DNA from: Gammaproteobacteria bacterium
Lineage (GTDB): Bacteria > Pseudomonadota > Gammaproteobacteria > SZUA-140
Assembly: GCA_026981935.1 (NCBI GenBank)
Contig: JALSIC010000003.1
Span: forward strand, 1 to 34,190
Reading direction: 5' to 3'
Length of the DNA stretch: 34,190 bases
A model generated the notes under the pieces. That model was not told where the DNA came from. It made no database searches and saw nothing but the letters and a program-made list of their open reading frames with translations. Shown piece after piece: positions 17,779 to 26,466 of the stretch. Made by a program: the position numbers and the translations under genes. The first letter of the stretch is position 1, and every line of letters begins with the position of its first letter.

Positions 17779-20280
17779 TCAGTCCCCCACCACGATATTC
17801 ACCAGCCGCCCGGGCACCACGATCAGCTTTTTCACCGTGCGTTTCCCCACGAAACGCTGCACGTTGGGCTCCGCCAGGGCGGCGGCCTCGATATGCGCCC
17901 GTTGCGCATCGGCAGGCACGGTGATGCGCCCGCGCAGCCGGCCGTTGACCTGCACCACCAGCTCGATGCTGTCGCGCGCCAGGGCCTCGTCATCGGGCGA
18001 TGGCCAGTCGGCGGCAAGGATGTCTTCCCCGTACCCCAGGGCACGCCACAAGTACTGGGCCACGTGGGGCGCGATGGGAGAGAGCAGGCGCAGCAGGATC
18101 CCCAGCCCCTCGGCCCGCACGGCGGCGGCCTCGCCGCCGGCCGTGGCCGGCAATTCGGCGAGCAGCCTGAGCAGCTTCATGCAGGCAGAGACCACGGTGT
18201 TGAACTGGTGCCGGGCGAAATCGTAGTCCGCCTGGCGCAGCAGGGCATGGATCTCGCGCCGCGCATCCCGCAAGCCGCCCGCAAGCCCCCCCAGCCGCTG
18301 GCGGTGGCCTGGATCCCGCAGCGCGCCCGGGATGGCCCGCTCGTGTTCCTGGCAGAAGGCCCAGAGACGCTTCAGAAACCGATGCGCCCCTTCCACGCCG
18401 CTGTCGGACCATTCCAGGGACTGCTCCGGCGGTGCGGCGAACATGATGAAAAGGCGCACCGTATCGGCGCCGTAGCGCTCGATGAGCGCCTGGGGATCCA
18501 CGGTGTTGCCCTTGGACTTGGACATCTTGGCGCCGTCCTTGAGCACCATGCCCTGGGTGAGCAGGCGGGCAAAGGGCTCGTCGCCCTCCACCAGCCCCAT
18601 GTCCCGCATCAGGCGGTGAAAGAACCGCGCATAGAGCAGATGCAGGATGGCATGCTCGATGCCGCCGATGTACTGGTCCACGGGCAGCCAGTAACGGGCA
18701 CGCTCGTCCAGCATGGCATCTTCTTCGTCGGGACAGGCGAAGCGTGCGTAGTACCAGGACGATTCCATGAAGGTGTCGAAGGTGTCGGTCTCGCGCCGCG
18801 CCGGCCTGCCGCAGCGCGGACAGTCTGTCTCCACGAATGCCGCCATGCGCTGGAGGGGCGATCCCCCTTCCTCCTCGAAAGAGACGTCTTCGGGCAGCAC
18901 CACCGGAAGGTCCTCGTCGGGCACCGGTACGCTCCCGCAGTCCGGGCACTCGATGACGGGAATGGGCGCCCCCCAATAACGCTGGCGCGAAATCCCCCAG
19001 TCCCGAAGACGGTAGTTGATCCGCCGCCGGCCACGCCCTCTTTCCTCCAGGTAGCGGGCGATGGCATGGAAGGCGGCCGCGGAATCCAGGCCGGTGAAGG
19101 GGCCGGAATCCCTCAGCACCCCGCGGTCCGTGAAGGCCGCCTCGCTCACGTCCAGGGCGCTGCCATCGGCGGGATACACCACCGGGCGGATGGGCAGGCC
19201 ATAGCGGCGTGCGAACTCGTGGTCCCGCTGGTCATGGGCGGGCACCGCCATCACGGCCCCCGTGCCATAGCCCATGAGCACGAAATTGGCCACCCACACC
19301 GGCACCGTCTCTCCGCTGACGGGATGCACGGCCTCGAGGCCGGTATCCATGCCCCGCTTTTCCATGGTTTCCAGCGCGGCCTCGGAGACGGCCGCCCGGC
19401 GGCACTCGTCGATGAAGGCCGCCAGTTCCGGCCGGTCCCGCGCCGCGCGCAGGGCCAGGGGATGCTCCGCCGCCACCGCCACGTAGGTCACTCCCATGAG
19501 GGTGTCGGGGCGGGTGGTGTACACCGTGAGCGTCTCCTCCCCGCCGGCAATGGCGAATTCGAGCTCCACGCCCTCGGAACGACCGATCCAGTTGCGCTGC
19601 ATGGTGCGCACCTGCTCTGGCCAGCCTGCCAGTTCGTCCAGGCCCGCCAGCAGCTCCTCGGCATAGGCGGTGATCTTCATGAACCACTGGGGGATCTCGC
19701 GTCGCTCCACGGGCGTGTCGCAACGCCAGCAGCGGCCCTCGATCACCTGCTCGTTGGCCAGCACGGTCTGGTCATGGGGACACCAGTTCACCGGCGCGGT
19801 CTTCTTGTAAACCAGTCCCTTCTCCAGGAGCCGGAGAAAGAACCATTGCTCCCAGCGATAGTAGGCCGGATCGCAGGTGGCCAGTTCACGCGTCCAGTCG
19901 TAGCCGAAGCCGAGCCGCTTGAGCTGGCCGCGCATGTAGTCGATGTTCTGCCGCGTCCAGCGGGCGGGCGGCACCCGGTTCTGGATGGCGGCGTTCTCCG
20001 CCGGCAGGCCGAAGGCGTCCCAGCCCATGGGTTGCAGCACGTTCCTGCCCTGCATGCGCTGGTAGCGGGCGATGACGTCACCGATGGTGTAGTTGCGCAC
20101 GTGCCCCATGTGGAGACGCCCGCTGGGATAGGGAAACATGGAAAGACAATAGTATTTGGCACGGCGGGCGTCCTCCACGGCGCGGAAGACCCCGCGCGCC
20201 TCCCACTCCCGCTGCACGGCGGTCTCGATCGCCTCGGGCCGGTATGGCGGCAAACGGTGTTCCTGTGATGGGCTGGTCAT
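17779..20280 (-). CDS. leuS: Leucyl-tRNA synthetase
   Basis: Charges tRNA-Leu in the cytoplasm. The 833-residue class I synthetase has HMGH at 57-60 (within [15 protein letters not shown]), the zinc-type inserts with paired cysteines, the CP1 editing domain ([19 protein letters not shown]), and KMSKS at 585-589, then the anticodon-binding and C-terminal domains ending [17 protein letters not shown] chose ATG 20280 ([19 protein letters not shown]) with AGGA upstream; an earlier in-frame start at 20325 adds 15 unconserved residues. lptE follows six bases later. Confidence 0.98.
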   Translation of the reverse strand: MTSPSQEHRLPPYRPEAIETAVQREWEARGVFRAVEDARRAKYYCLSMFPYPSGRLHMGHVRNYTIGDVIARYQRMQGRNVLQPMGWDAFGLPAENAAIQNRVPPARWTRQNIDYMRGQLKRLGFGYDWTRELATCDPAYYRWEQWFFLRLLEKGLVYKKTAPVNWCPHDQTVLANEQVIEGRCWRCDTPVERREIPQWFMKITAYAEELLAGLDELAGWPEQVRTMQRNWIGRSEGVELEFAIAGGEETLTVYTTRPDTLMGVTYVAVAAEHPLALRAARDRPELAAFIDECRRAAVSEAALETMEKRGMDTGLEAVHPVSGETVPVWVANFVLMGYGTGAVMAVPAHDQRDHEFARRYGLPIRPVVYPADGSALDVSEAAFTDRGVLRDSGPFTGLDSAAAFHAIARYLEERGRGRRRINYRLRDWGISRQRYWGAPIPVIECPDCGSVPVPDEDLPVVLPEDVSFEEEGGSPLQRMAAFVETDCPRCGRPARRETDTFDTFMESSWYYARFACPDEEDAMLDERARYWLPVDQYIGGIEHAILHLLYARFFHRLMRDMGLVEGDEPFARLLTQGMVLKDGAKMSKSKGNTVDPQALIERYGADTVRLFIMFAAPPEQSLEWSDSGVEGAHRFLKRLWAFCQEHERAIPGALRDPGHRQRLGGLAGGLRDARREIHALLRQADYDFARHQFNTVVSACMKLLRLLAELPATAGGEAAAVRAEGLGILLRLLSPIAPHVAQYLWRALGYGEDILAADWPSPDDEALARDSIELVVQVNGRLRGRITVPADAQRAHIEAAALAEPNVQRFVGKRTVKKLIVVPGRLVNIVVGD

Positions 20281-20346
20281 GTTCACTGCGGTCCTGCATC
20301 TTCTGTCCTGCCGCAGGCATGGCACCTGCGGATCCGAGCCGCCATA

Positions 20347-21873
20347 TTACTTGGAATCTCTCCGCCCTTCCAAGACCAGGACGCCCAGCAGCAGCGACAG
20401 GGACAGCAGTACCACGGGATAGTTGCCCAACAGCACATACGGAGTGGTCCCCGCAAGGGGCTGAACGGCGGCCTGCAGCACATGCTCCTCGAAGGGCGGC
20501 GAGACGGCCACCAGGTCACCGCGCGCATCCACCACGGCGGAAATCCCGGTATTGGTGGCCCGCAGAAGGTATCGACCCGTCTCCAGGGCGCGCATGCGGG
20601 CGATCTGCAGATGCTGCGCCGGCGCGATGGAGCCGGCGAACCAGGCATCGTTGCTCACGTTCACCAGCAGGGTGGCCTCGGGCAGGGCACGGATCACTTC
20701 CTCGCCGAAGGCCCCCTCATAGCAGATGGTGACCGCCACCTTCTGGCCCGCCAAGTCGAGGGGAGGCTGATCGGGCGCCCCGGCGCTGAAATCCGACATG
20801 GGGACATCCATCCAGTCAACGATGTCTCCCAGCACGTCTGCAAAGGGCAGGTATTCCGTAAAGGGCACCAGGTGCTGCTTGTGGTAGAAGGCGGTGGTCG
20901 CCCCCACGCTCACCATGCTGTTATAGTAACGACGGGTCTCGGGATCGAGATAGATCACCCCCACCAGCAGGTCCGGCCCCGACTCACCGGCCTCCCGTGC
21001 CAGCACTTCCAGATAGGGCCGCGCCTGGAGATAGAACATGGGCATGGCGGTTTCGGGCCAGACGATGAGATCGCTGTCCCAGTGCCGGCGGCTCAGGCGG
21101 GTGTACAGTTCCACCGTGGGCTCGCGCATGGCCGGCTGCCATTTGAGATCCTGGGGGATGTTGCCCTGCACGAGGCTGACCGTAATCGCCTCCCCGGCCG
21201 GGCGGCTCCAGGACACCAGGGACAACAGCGCCGCGCCCACCCAGAGGGCGACCAGCGCGGCGAGATAGCGCCCCAGGATGCCGTCACGCCGCTGCAGTGC
21301 CGCCAGCAGCAGGGCGCTGCTGAGCGCGGTGAAATAGGAAAGGCCATAGACCCCCATCACGGGCGCCAGCGCCGCGAGCGGCGCATCGATCTGGCTGTAC
21401 CCCACGTTGAGCCAGGGGAACCCCGTCAGGAACCAGCCCCGCACCCACTCGGCCAGCACCCACACGGCAGGGTAGACCAGGACCAGTGCCGGCGCCGGGG
21501 CGAGCCGCCTGCACCGACGCACCCAATGGACCGAAATCCAGCCGGCAAGGGCGGGAAAACAGGACAGCACGAGGATGAACGTCAGGGTGAGCACCACCGC
21601 AAGACCCCACGCCACGCCGCCGAACTCATGGATGCTGATGAAAATCCAGCTCACACCGGCACCGAACATGCCCAGGCCGAACAGCCATCCCCGCCACAGG
21701 GCCCGCCGCGGCGCGGCATCCCGCCAGGTGGCGAACAGCAGGGACAGGGAGATCACGGCAAGGGGATGGAGATCGAAAGGCGAAAAGGCCAGCGGCAGCA
21801 GCAGCCCCGCCAGCAGGGCCAGCAGGTCGGCGGACCGGGCGCGCCGGCCGTCTGCCAGGAAAAAGGACAGCAT
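20347..21873 (-). CDS. lnt: Apolipoprotein N-acyltransferase
   Basis: Transfers the third acyl chain to the N-terminal Cys of lipoproteins in the inner membrane. The 508-residue protein has about six to seven N-terminal membrane segments, then a periplasmic nitrilase-like domain with the triad Glu274 (VWPETAMP), Lys332 (YHKQHLVPFTEYLP) and Cys384 (TICYEG), and a final C-terminal membrane segment (PYVLLGNYPVVLLSLSLLLGVLV). All key residues are present. It follows corC by ten bases and precedes leuS, which places it in the conserved ybeZ-ybeY-corC-lnt block. Confidence 0.98.
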   Translation of the reverse strand: MLSFFLADGRRARSADLLALLAGLLLPLAFSPFDLHPLAVISLSLLFATWRDAAPRRALWRGWLFGLGMFGAGVSWIFISIHEFGGVAWGLAVVLTLTFILVLSCFPALAGWISVHWVRRCRRLAPAPALVLVYPAVWVLAEWVRGWFLTGFPWLNVGYSQIDAPLAALAPVMGVYGLSYFTALSSALLLAALQRRDGILGRYLAALVALWVGAALLSLVSWSRPAGEAITVSLVQGNIPQDLKWQPAMREPTVELYTRLSRRHWDSDLIVWPETAMPMFYLQARPYLEVLAREAGESGPDLLVGVIYLDPETRRYYNSMVSVGATTAFYHKQHLVPFTEYLPFADVLGDIVDWMDVPMSDFSAGAPDQPPLDLAGQKVAVTICYEGAFGEEVIRALPEATLLVNVSNDAWFAGSIAPAQHLQIARMRALETGRYLLRATNTGISAVVDARGDLVAVSPPFEEHVLQAAVQPLAGTTPYVLLGNYPVVLLSLSLLLGVLVLEGRRDSK

Positions 21874-21883
21874 GGCGCTCAGG

Positions 21884-22780
21884 TCACTGCGGTGCGGCGT
21901 GGCGCGGGGGCTCGTGCAGGGTCGCGCCGTTGTCCAGGCTGTCCAGCAGGTTGAGCTGCAGAAGATTGATGCGCCGGCTGTCGGCGTGCAGCACCTTGAA
22001 ACGGAAGCGGTCGATGTCGATGGTCTCGCCGCGCTGCGGCAGGTGGCCGAAGCGGCGCATCACAAACCCGCCGATGGTGTCGAATTCCTCGTCGCTGATG
22101 TCGCTGTTGAAATACTCATTGAACTCGCCGATGGGCGTGAGGGCCTTGACCGTGTACTCGCCGGCGCTGTGCTTCATGATGTAGACCTCGTCCTCCACAT
22201 CGTGCTCGTCGACGATCTCGCCCACGATCTGCTCCAGCACGTCTTCGATGGTCACCAGGCCGTCCACGCCGCCGTATTCGTCCACCACAATGGCCATGTG
22301 GTTGCGGCTGGCGCGGAATTCCTTGAGCAATACATTGAGCCGCTTGCTCTCCGGAATGAACACCGCCGGCCGCAGGATGTCACGCATGTTGAAACTGCGG
22401 CGGCGGTCACCCATGAAATAGCTCAACAGATCCTTGGCCAGCAGGATGCCCACCACTTCGTCCTTGCTCTCGCCGATCACGGGAAATCGTGAATGGGCCG
22501 ACTCCGTGATGACGGGCAGGATCTCGTCCAGCGAGGCATCGCGCTCCACCACCACCATCTGGGAGCGGGGGATCATGATCTCTCGAACCTGCATCTCGGA
22601 CACTTCCAGCACGCCCTCGATCATGGCCAGTGCATCCGCGTCCAGCAGATGCCGCTGCTGGGCCTCGCGCAGGATTTCGATGAGTTCCTGGCGGTTCCTG
22701 GGCTCGCCGCTCAAGGCCTGGCCCAGGCGCTCCAGCCAGCTGCGCTGGGTGGTGGCCTGTTCTTCACGTCGTTCGTTCAT
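21884..22780 (-). CDS. corC: CBS/CorC-domain protein YbeX
   Basis: A 298-residue cytoplasmic protein with an N-terminal helical segment, two CBS domains (about 65-190, MIPRSQMVVVERDASLDEIL and DEVVGILLAKDLLSYF) and a C-terminal CorC/HlyC domain ending in DSRRINLLQL. It has been linked to magnesium/cobalt efflux with CorA, and in E. coli YbeX also to ribosome metabolism with YbeY. It lacks the membrane domain of CNNM/HlyC relatives. I chose ATG 22780 (MNERREEQ) because GAGGA is nine bases upstream; ATG 22786 and a TTG at 22798 are alternatives. Confidence 0.95.
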   Translation of the reverse strand: MNERREEQATTQRSWLERLGQALSGEPRNRQELIEILREAQQRHLLDADALAMIEGVLEVSEMQVREIMIPRSQMVVVERDASLDEILPVITESAHSRFPVIGESKDEVVGILLAKDLLSYFMGDRRRSFNMRDILRPAVFIPESKRLNVLLKEFRASRNHMAIVVDEYGGVDGLVTIEDVLEQIVGEIVDEHDVEDEVYIMKHSAGEYTVKALTPIGEFNEYFNSDISDEEFDTIGGFVMRRFGHLPQRGETIDIDRFRFKVLHADSRRINLLQLNLLDSLDNGATLHEPPRHAAPQ

Positions 22781-22816
22781 GATCATCGTTCCTCGCAATC
22801 CGTGTCGTCGTGGCCG

Positions 22817-23314
22817 TCACGCCTTGCGGCGCAACAGGTCGTCGTTGCCTTCATTGTCTTCCTCGTGGTAGGGATCGCCATAACCCAGCCCGGCCAGCAC
22901 CTTTCTCTCCTCGGCCTCCATGCGCCGGGCATCGGCCTCGTTCTCGTGATCGTAGCCCAGCAGGTGCAGCACCCCATGCACCACCATGTGGGCCCAGTGC
23001 GCCTGTGGCGCCTTGCCCTGCTCGCGGGCCTCGGCGGCGACGATGGGCGCGCAGATCACCACATCACCCAGCAGGGGCGGCTGCAGCAGTTCCGGTTCCT
23101 CGAAGCTGAACGACAGGACATTGGTGGGGCCCGCCTTGTGGCGATAGGTCTCGTTGAGGCGGCGGCTCTCCTCCCGCCCGGCGATACGGATGGTCAGCTG
23201 GGCGCTGCCCCGGCGGCTCGCCAGGGCGGCACAGGCCCAGGACCTGAGATCGTGTTCGGAGGGTAGGTCGTCCTCCTCCTCGGTTGCGTACTGGATGTCT
23301 ACGGAGAGTTCCAT
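22817..23314 (-). CDS. ybeY: Endoribonuclease YbeY (rRNA maturation factor)
   Basis: A 165-residue zinc metalloprotein for 16S rRNA 3'-end maturation and ribosome quality control. The metal motif [11 protein letters not shown] has His113, His117 and His123; the substrate-side region [18 protein letters not shown] precedes it. I start at ATG 23314 (MELSVDIQY); the frame is open for another 56 codons upstream, but that stretch overlaps ybeZ in another frame and has no family similarity. The C-terminal tail past the YGD motif is acidic then basic ([13 protein letters not shown]). Confidence 0.96.
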   Translation of the reverse strand: MELSVDIQYATEEEDDLPSEHDLRSWACAALASRRGSAQLTIRIAGREESRRLNETYRHKAGPTNVLSFSFEEPELLQPPLLGDVVICAPIVAAEAREQGKAPQAHWAHMVVHGVLHLLGYDHENEADARRMEAEERKVLAGLGYGDPYHEEDNEGNDDLLRRKA

Positions 23315-23339
23315 GACAGGGATCTTCTGGTCTGGTTTT

Positions 23340-24320
23340 TCACGAATCCGGCGAGGCTGCGCCGCTGCCACTGCGATCGTAGGCCGCCACGATGCGCTGC
23401 ACCAGCGGGTGGCGTACCACGTCCTTGGCCTGGAAGAATGTGAAACTGATGCCTTCGATGTCCTTGAGGACCTCGATGACATGGCGCAGGCCGGAGACCC
23501 GGTCGCGTGGCAGATCGATCTGGGTGATGTCGCCGGTCACCACCACCGTGGAGCCGAAACCGATGCGGGTGAGAAACATCTTCATCTGTTCCACGGTGGT
23601 GTTCTGGGCCTCGTCCAGGATGACGAATGATTCGTTGAGGGTCCGCCCGCGCATGTAGGCCAGGGGCGCCACCTCGATGACATTACGTTCGATGAGCTTG
23701 GCGACGCGCTCGAAACCCAGCATCTCGTAGAGAGCGTCATAGAGCGGCCGCAGGTAGGGGTCGATCTTCTGGGCCATGTCGCCGGGCAGGAAACCGAGAC
23801 GCTCGCCGGCCTCCACGGCGGGTCGCACCAGGAGAATACGGCGCACGGACTCTTCCTCCAGGGCCTGCACCGCACAGGCCACGGCGAGATAGGTCTTGCC
23901 CGTGCCCGCCGGACCGATGCCGAAATTGATGTCGCAGTTCAGGATGTGTTCCAGGTACTGGCGCTGGTTGGCGCCCCGGGGTGTCACCAGACCTCGCCGG
24001 GTCCGTATCGCGGGCTGTTTCTCCGCCACCGGCCGGGCACCGGCCTCCGCCTCGGCGGCCTGGAGAAACAGGTGGACCTGGGCCGGTGTCAGTGCGGCCC
24101 TGGCCGTTTCTGCATAGAGCTGTTTCAACAGGCGGCTCGCGGTCCGCACGGGCCGGGCATCGCCGATGATGCGGAAACTGTTGCCCCGGTTGTTGACCTC
24201 CACGCCCAGACTGCGTTCCACCTGACGCAGGTGCTCGTCGAACTGTCCGCACAGATTGGCCAGCCGCCGGTTGTCGGCAGGCTCCAGGACGAGGTCACAG
24301 GATTTAAGACGGGCGTTCAA
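23340..24320 (-). CDS. ybeZ: PhoH-family ATPase YbeZ
   Basis: A 326-residue PhoH-like P-loop protein, thought to work with YbeY in RNA metabolism. Walker A GPAGTGKT at 136-143, Walker [10 protein letters not shown] with Asp236-Glu237, and the family blocks [27 protein letters not shown] and [11 protein letters not shown] are all present. The N-terminal 120 residues form the KH-like region [17 protein letters not shown]. The start is a TTG at 24320; no in-frame ATG or GTG exists upstream, and the N-terminus aligns in length with E. coli YbeZ. A GAGGAG lies rather far upstream (15 bases), which with TTG suggests modest initiation. Confidence 0.95.
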   Translation of the reverse strand: MNARLKSCDLVLEPADNRRLANLCGQFDEHLRQVERSLGVEVNNRGNSFRIIGDARPVRTASRLLKQLYAETARAALTPAQVHLFLQAAEAEAGARPVAEKQPAIRTRRGLVTPRGANQRQYLEHILNCDINFGIGPAGTGKTYLAVACAVQALEEESVRRILLVRPAVEAGERLGFLPGDMAQKIDPYLRPLYDALYEMLGFERVAKLIERNVIEVAPLAYMRGRTLNESFVILDEAQNTTVEQMKMFLTRIGFGSTVVVTGDITQIDLPRDRVSGLRHVIEVLKDIEGISFTFFQAKDVVRHPLVQRIVAAYDRSGSGAASPDS

Positions 24321-24420
24321 GATGTCTGCTGAATGCTCCTCGAGAAAAGGTAAAACAGGGGAAAGGCCGTTGCAGCAGATGCATTGAGAACAGGGGAGAA
24401 CATGGACAGATTCCTGCGGT

Positions 24421-24464
24421 TCAATCCCAGTTCAATCCCGGTTCAATTCCAGATCAATCCCAGT
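24421..24464. repeat. Four 11-bp tandem repeats over the miaB stop codon
   Basis: Four head-to-tail units of exactly 11 bases: TCAATCCCAGT (24421), TCAATCCCGGT (24432), TCAATTCCAGA (24443), TCAATCCCAGT (24454). The last unit contains the miaB stop codon (24454-24456). On the minus strand every unit ends in TGA, so the last 11 bases of the gene appear to have been copied downstream three times with slight divergence. Confidence 0.9.
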
Positions 24465-25806
24465 TGACGGCACGGTTCGCCACGCCGGCCGTTTCGCCCC
24501 GTAATGAATGGGGGAGCGCCGCCGTGATTTCAACATCCACGAAACGGCCGACGAGGCTGGCATCGCCACGGAAATTGACGCTGCGGTTGTTGGATGTGCG
24601 TCCCGTCAGCTCCCGGGGTGACTTGCGCGACGGCCCCTCCACGAGGACCCGCTGTACCGTGCCCACCATGGCCCGGCTGTAAGCGGAGGCCTGGCGGGCG
24701 ATGAGATCCTGCAGGCGATGCAGACGCGCCTGCTTGACCGGCAATGGCACGTCATCCGGCAAGGCGGCGGCCGGCGTTCCGGGACGCGGGCTGTAGATGA
24801 AACTGTAGGAATGATCGAAGCCGATTTCCTCCACCAGCGCCAGGGTGGCCGCGAAATCCGCCTCGCTCTCCCCCGGGAAACCCACGATGAAATCCGAGGA
24901 GATGCTGATGTCCGGCCGTGCCTCGCGCAGGCGGCGGATGATGGACTTGTACTCCAGGACGGTATGCCCGCGTTTCATCAGGGCCAGGATACGGTCGGAT
25001 CCGCTCTGCACGGGCAGATGCACGTGAGAGGCCAGGGCATCCACCTCGGCGAAGGCCCGGATGAGGGCATCACCGAACTCCACCGGATGGGAGGTGGTGA
25101 AGCGAATGCGTTCGATGCCCTCGATGGCGGCCACGTATTCGATGAGCAGCGCCAGGTCGGCCTCGCCGCCCTCGGCCAGCAGGCCGCGGTAGGCATTGAC
25201 GTTCTGCCCGAGCAGGGTCACTTCGCGCACGCCCTGGCGTGCCAGGGCGGCCACCTCGCTCAGGACATCGTCGAAGGGACGGCTGATCTCCTCGCCCCGC
25301 GTATAGGGCACGACACAGAAGGTGCAGTATTTGCTGCAGCCCTCCATCACGGAGACATAGGCCCGGGGGCCCTCCGCGCGGGGCGCGGGCAGGGAGTCGA
25401 ATTTCTCGATTTCCGGAAAGGAGATGTCCACCACGGGGGATCGACGGCGTCGGACCGCGTCGAGCATCTGGGGAAGACGGTGCAGGGTCTGGGGGCCGAA
25501 TACGAGATCGACATAGGGCGCGCGGCGGCGGATGGCCTCGCCTTCCTGGCTGGCAACGCAGCCGCCCACCCCCAGCACGAGATGGGGCCGGGCCTCTTTC
25601 AGCTCGCGCCAGCGCCCCAGCTGGGAAAACACCTTTTCCTGCGCCTTCTCCCGCACCGAACAGGTGTTCAGCAAGAGCACATCGGCTTCCTCGGGTCGGT
25701 CGGTCAACTCCAGACCGTGGCTTGCGCCCAGCACGTCCGCCATCCGGGCGGAGTCGTAGTCATTCATCTGACAACCGAAGGTCTTGATATAGAGCTTTTG
25801 CGCCAT
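24454..25806 (-). CDS. miaB: tRNA-2-methylthio-N6-dimethylallyladenosine synthase
   Basis: A radical-SAM methylthiotransferase that converts i6A37 to ms2i6A37 in tRNAs reading UNN codons. The 450-residue protein has the N-terminal MTTase domain with Cys12, Cys49 and Cys83 (auxiliary 4Fe-4S cluster), the radical-SAM motif CSKYCTFC (Cys157, Cys161, Cys164) and a C-terminal TRAM domain. These numbers coincide with E. coli MiaB. The start is ATG 25806 ([19 protein letters not shown]); the frame is open further upstream without similarity. GGGAG sits six bases before the ATG. It heads the ybeZ-ybeY-corC-lnt block. Confidence 0.98.
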   Translation of the reverse strand: MAQKLYIKTFGCQMNDYDSARMADVLGASHGLELTDRPEEADVLLLNTCSVREKAQEKVFSQLGRWRELKEARPHLVLGVGGCVASQEGEAIRRRAPYVDLVFGPQTLHRLPQMLDAVRRRRSPVVDISFPEIEKFDSLPAPRAEGPRAYVSVMEGCSKYCTFCVVPYTRGEEISRPFDDVLSEVAALARQGVREVTLLGQNVNAYRGLLAEGGEADLALLIEYVAAIEGIERIRFTTSHPVEFGDALIRAFAEVDALASHVHLPVQSGSDRILALMKRGHTVLEYKSIIRRLREARPDISISSDFIVGFPGESEADFAATLALVEEIGFDHSYSFIYSPRPGTPAAALPDDVPLPVKQARLHRLQDLIARQASAYSRAMVGTVQRVLVEGPSRKSPRELTGRTSNNRSVNFRGDASLVGRFVDVEITAALPHSLRGETAGVANRAVNWD

Positions 25807-25941
25807 TGACTCCCGAAAAATTGCCCCGACAAGCGCTAAAGCTACACCTTTTGCGGAAAAATATCCAGTCTCACCCGCCTCCGGATACAGGGGCGGGCAG
25901 CGCATAATCCATTGACTTCATTAGGGAAGCTCTGGCCACTT

Positions 25942-25976
25942 GCCCGATCTGCCGCCTGGATCGCGGCAGATCGGGC
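25942..25976. terminator. 14-bp perfect hairpin between amtB remnant and miaB
   Basis: GCCCGATCTGCCGC (25942-25955) pairs perfectly with GCGGCAGATCGGGC (25963-25976) around a 7-base loop. It lies 41 bases past the amtB-remnant stop on the minus strand and about 136 bases before miaB. There is no T run on either side, so it is not a canonical intrinsic terminator, but a stem this stable at a gene end most likely terminates or protects the ammonium-transporter transcript. Confidence 0.55.
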
Positions 25977-26016
25977 CGGACACCACTGGGGTCGTCCCGC
26001 AGGCCACGTGCTTTCT

Positions 26017-26466
26017 TCAGTCCCCGTACGGCGATTCGGCGCTGATACGGTGAATGCTCATGTCCGCGCCCTGGTATTCCTCCTCCTGGGTGAGACGCAG
26101 CCCCAGCGTGACCTTCAGCAGACCGTACACCACGGCACCGCCGGCCAGGGCGACGAGCACGCCGAGGCCGGTGCCGATGAGCTGCGAGACAAGGCTCACG
26201 CCGCCCAGCCCGCCCAGCGCGGCCTGGCCGAAGATCCCGGCGGCAATGCCGCCCCAGACGCCGCACAGCCCATGCAGGGGCCAGACCCCCAGCACGTCGT
26301 CGATCTTCCAGCGATTCTGCGTCAGGACGAAGATCCAGACGAAGATCGCGCCTGCCACCGCACCGGTGGCCAGCGCCCCGACGGGATGCATGATGTCAGA
26401 ACCCGCGCAGATGGCCACCAGCCCCGCCAGGGGACCGTTGTGGACGAAGCCGGGATCATTGCGCCC
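26017..26466 (-). pseudogene. amtB: Ammonium transporter, C-terminal remnant
   Basis: About 150 residues of an Amt/AmtB ammonium channel with no N-terminal half. From about 26466 the frame reads RNDPGFVHNGPLAGLVAICA, then GALATGAVAGAIFVWIF, the pore motif DDVLGVWPLHGLCGVWGG with the equivalent of the second pore histidine (His318 in E. coli), LGVLVALAGGAVVYGLL and the normal cytoplasmic end YQGADMSIHRISAESPYGD. The first pore histidine and about seven membrane segments are missing, so no working channel can be made. Upstream the frame only reaches a GTG inside the Gly-rich tail of the S8 protease. The join is either a chromosomal deletion or an assembly error. Confidence 0.85.

Noticed and set aside
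17650-20268. An 872-codon plus-strand frame opposite leuS
   Set aside because: Antisense shadow of leuS; Gly/His/Arg-rich product without family motifs, and the minus strand encodes a complete leucyl-tRNA synthetase.
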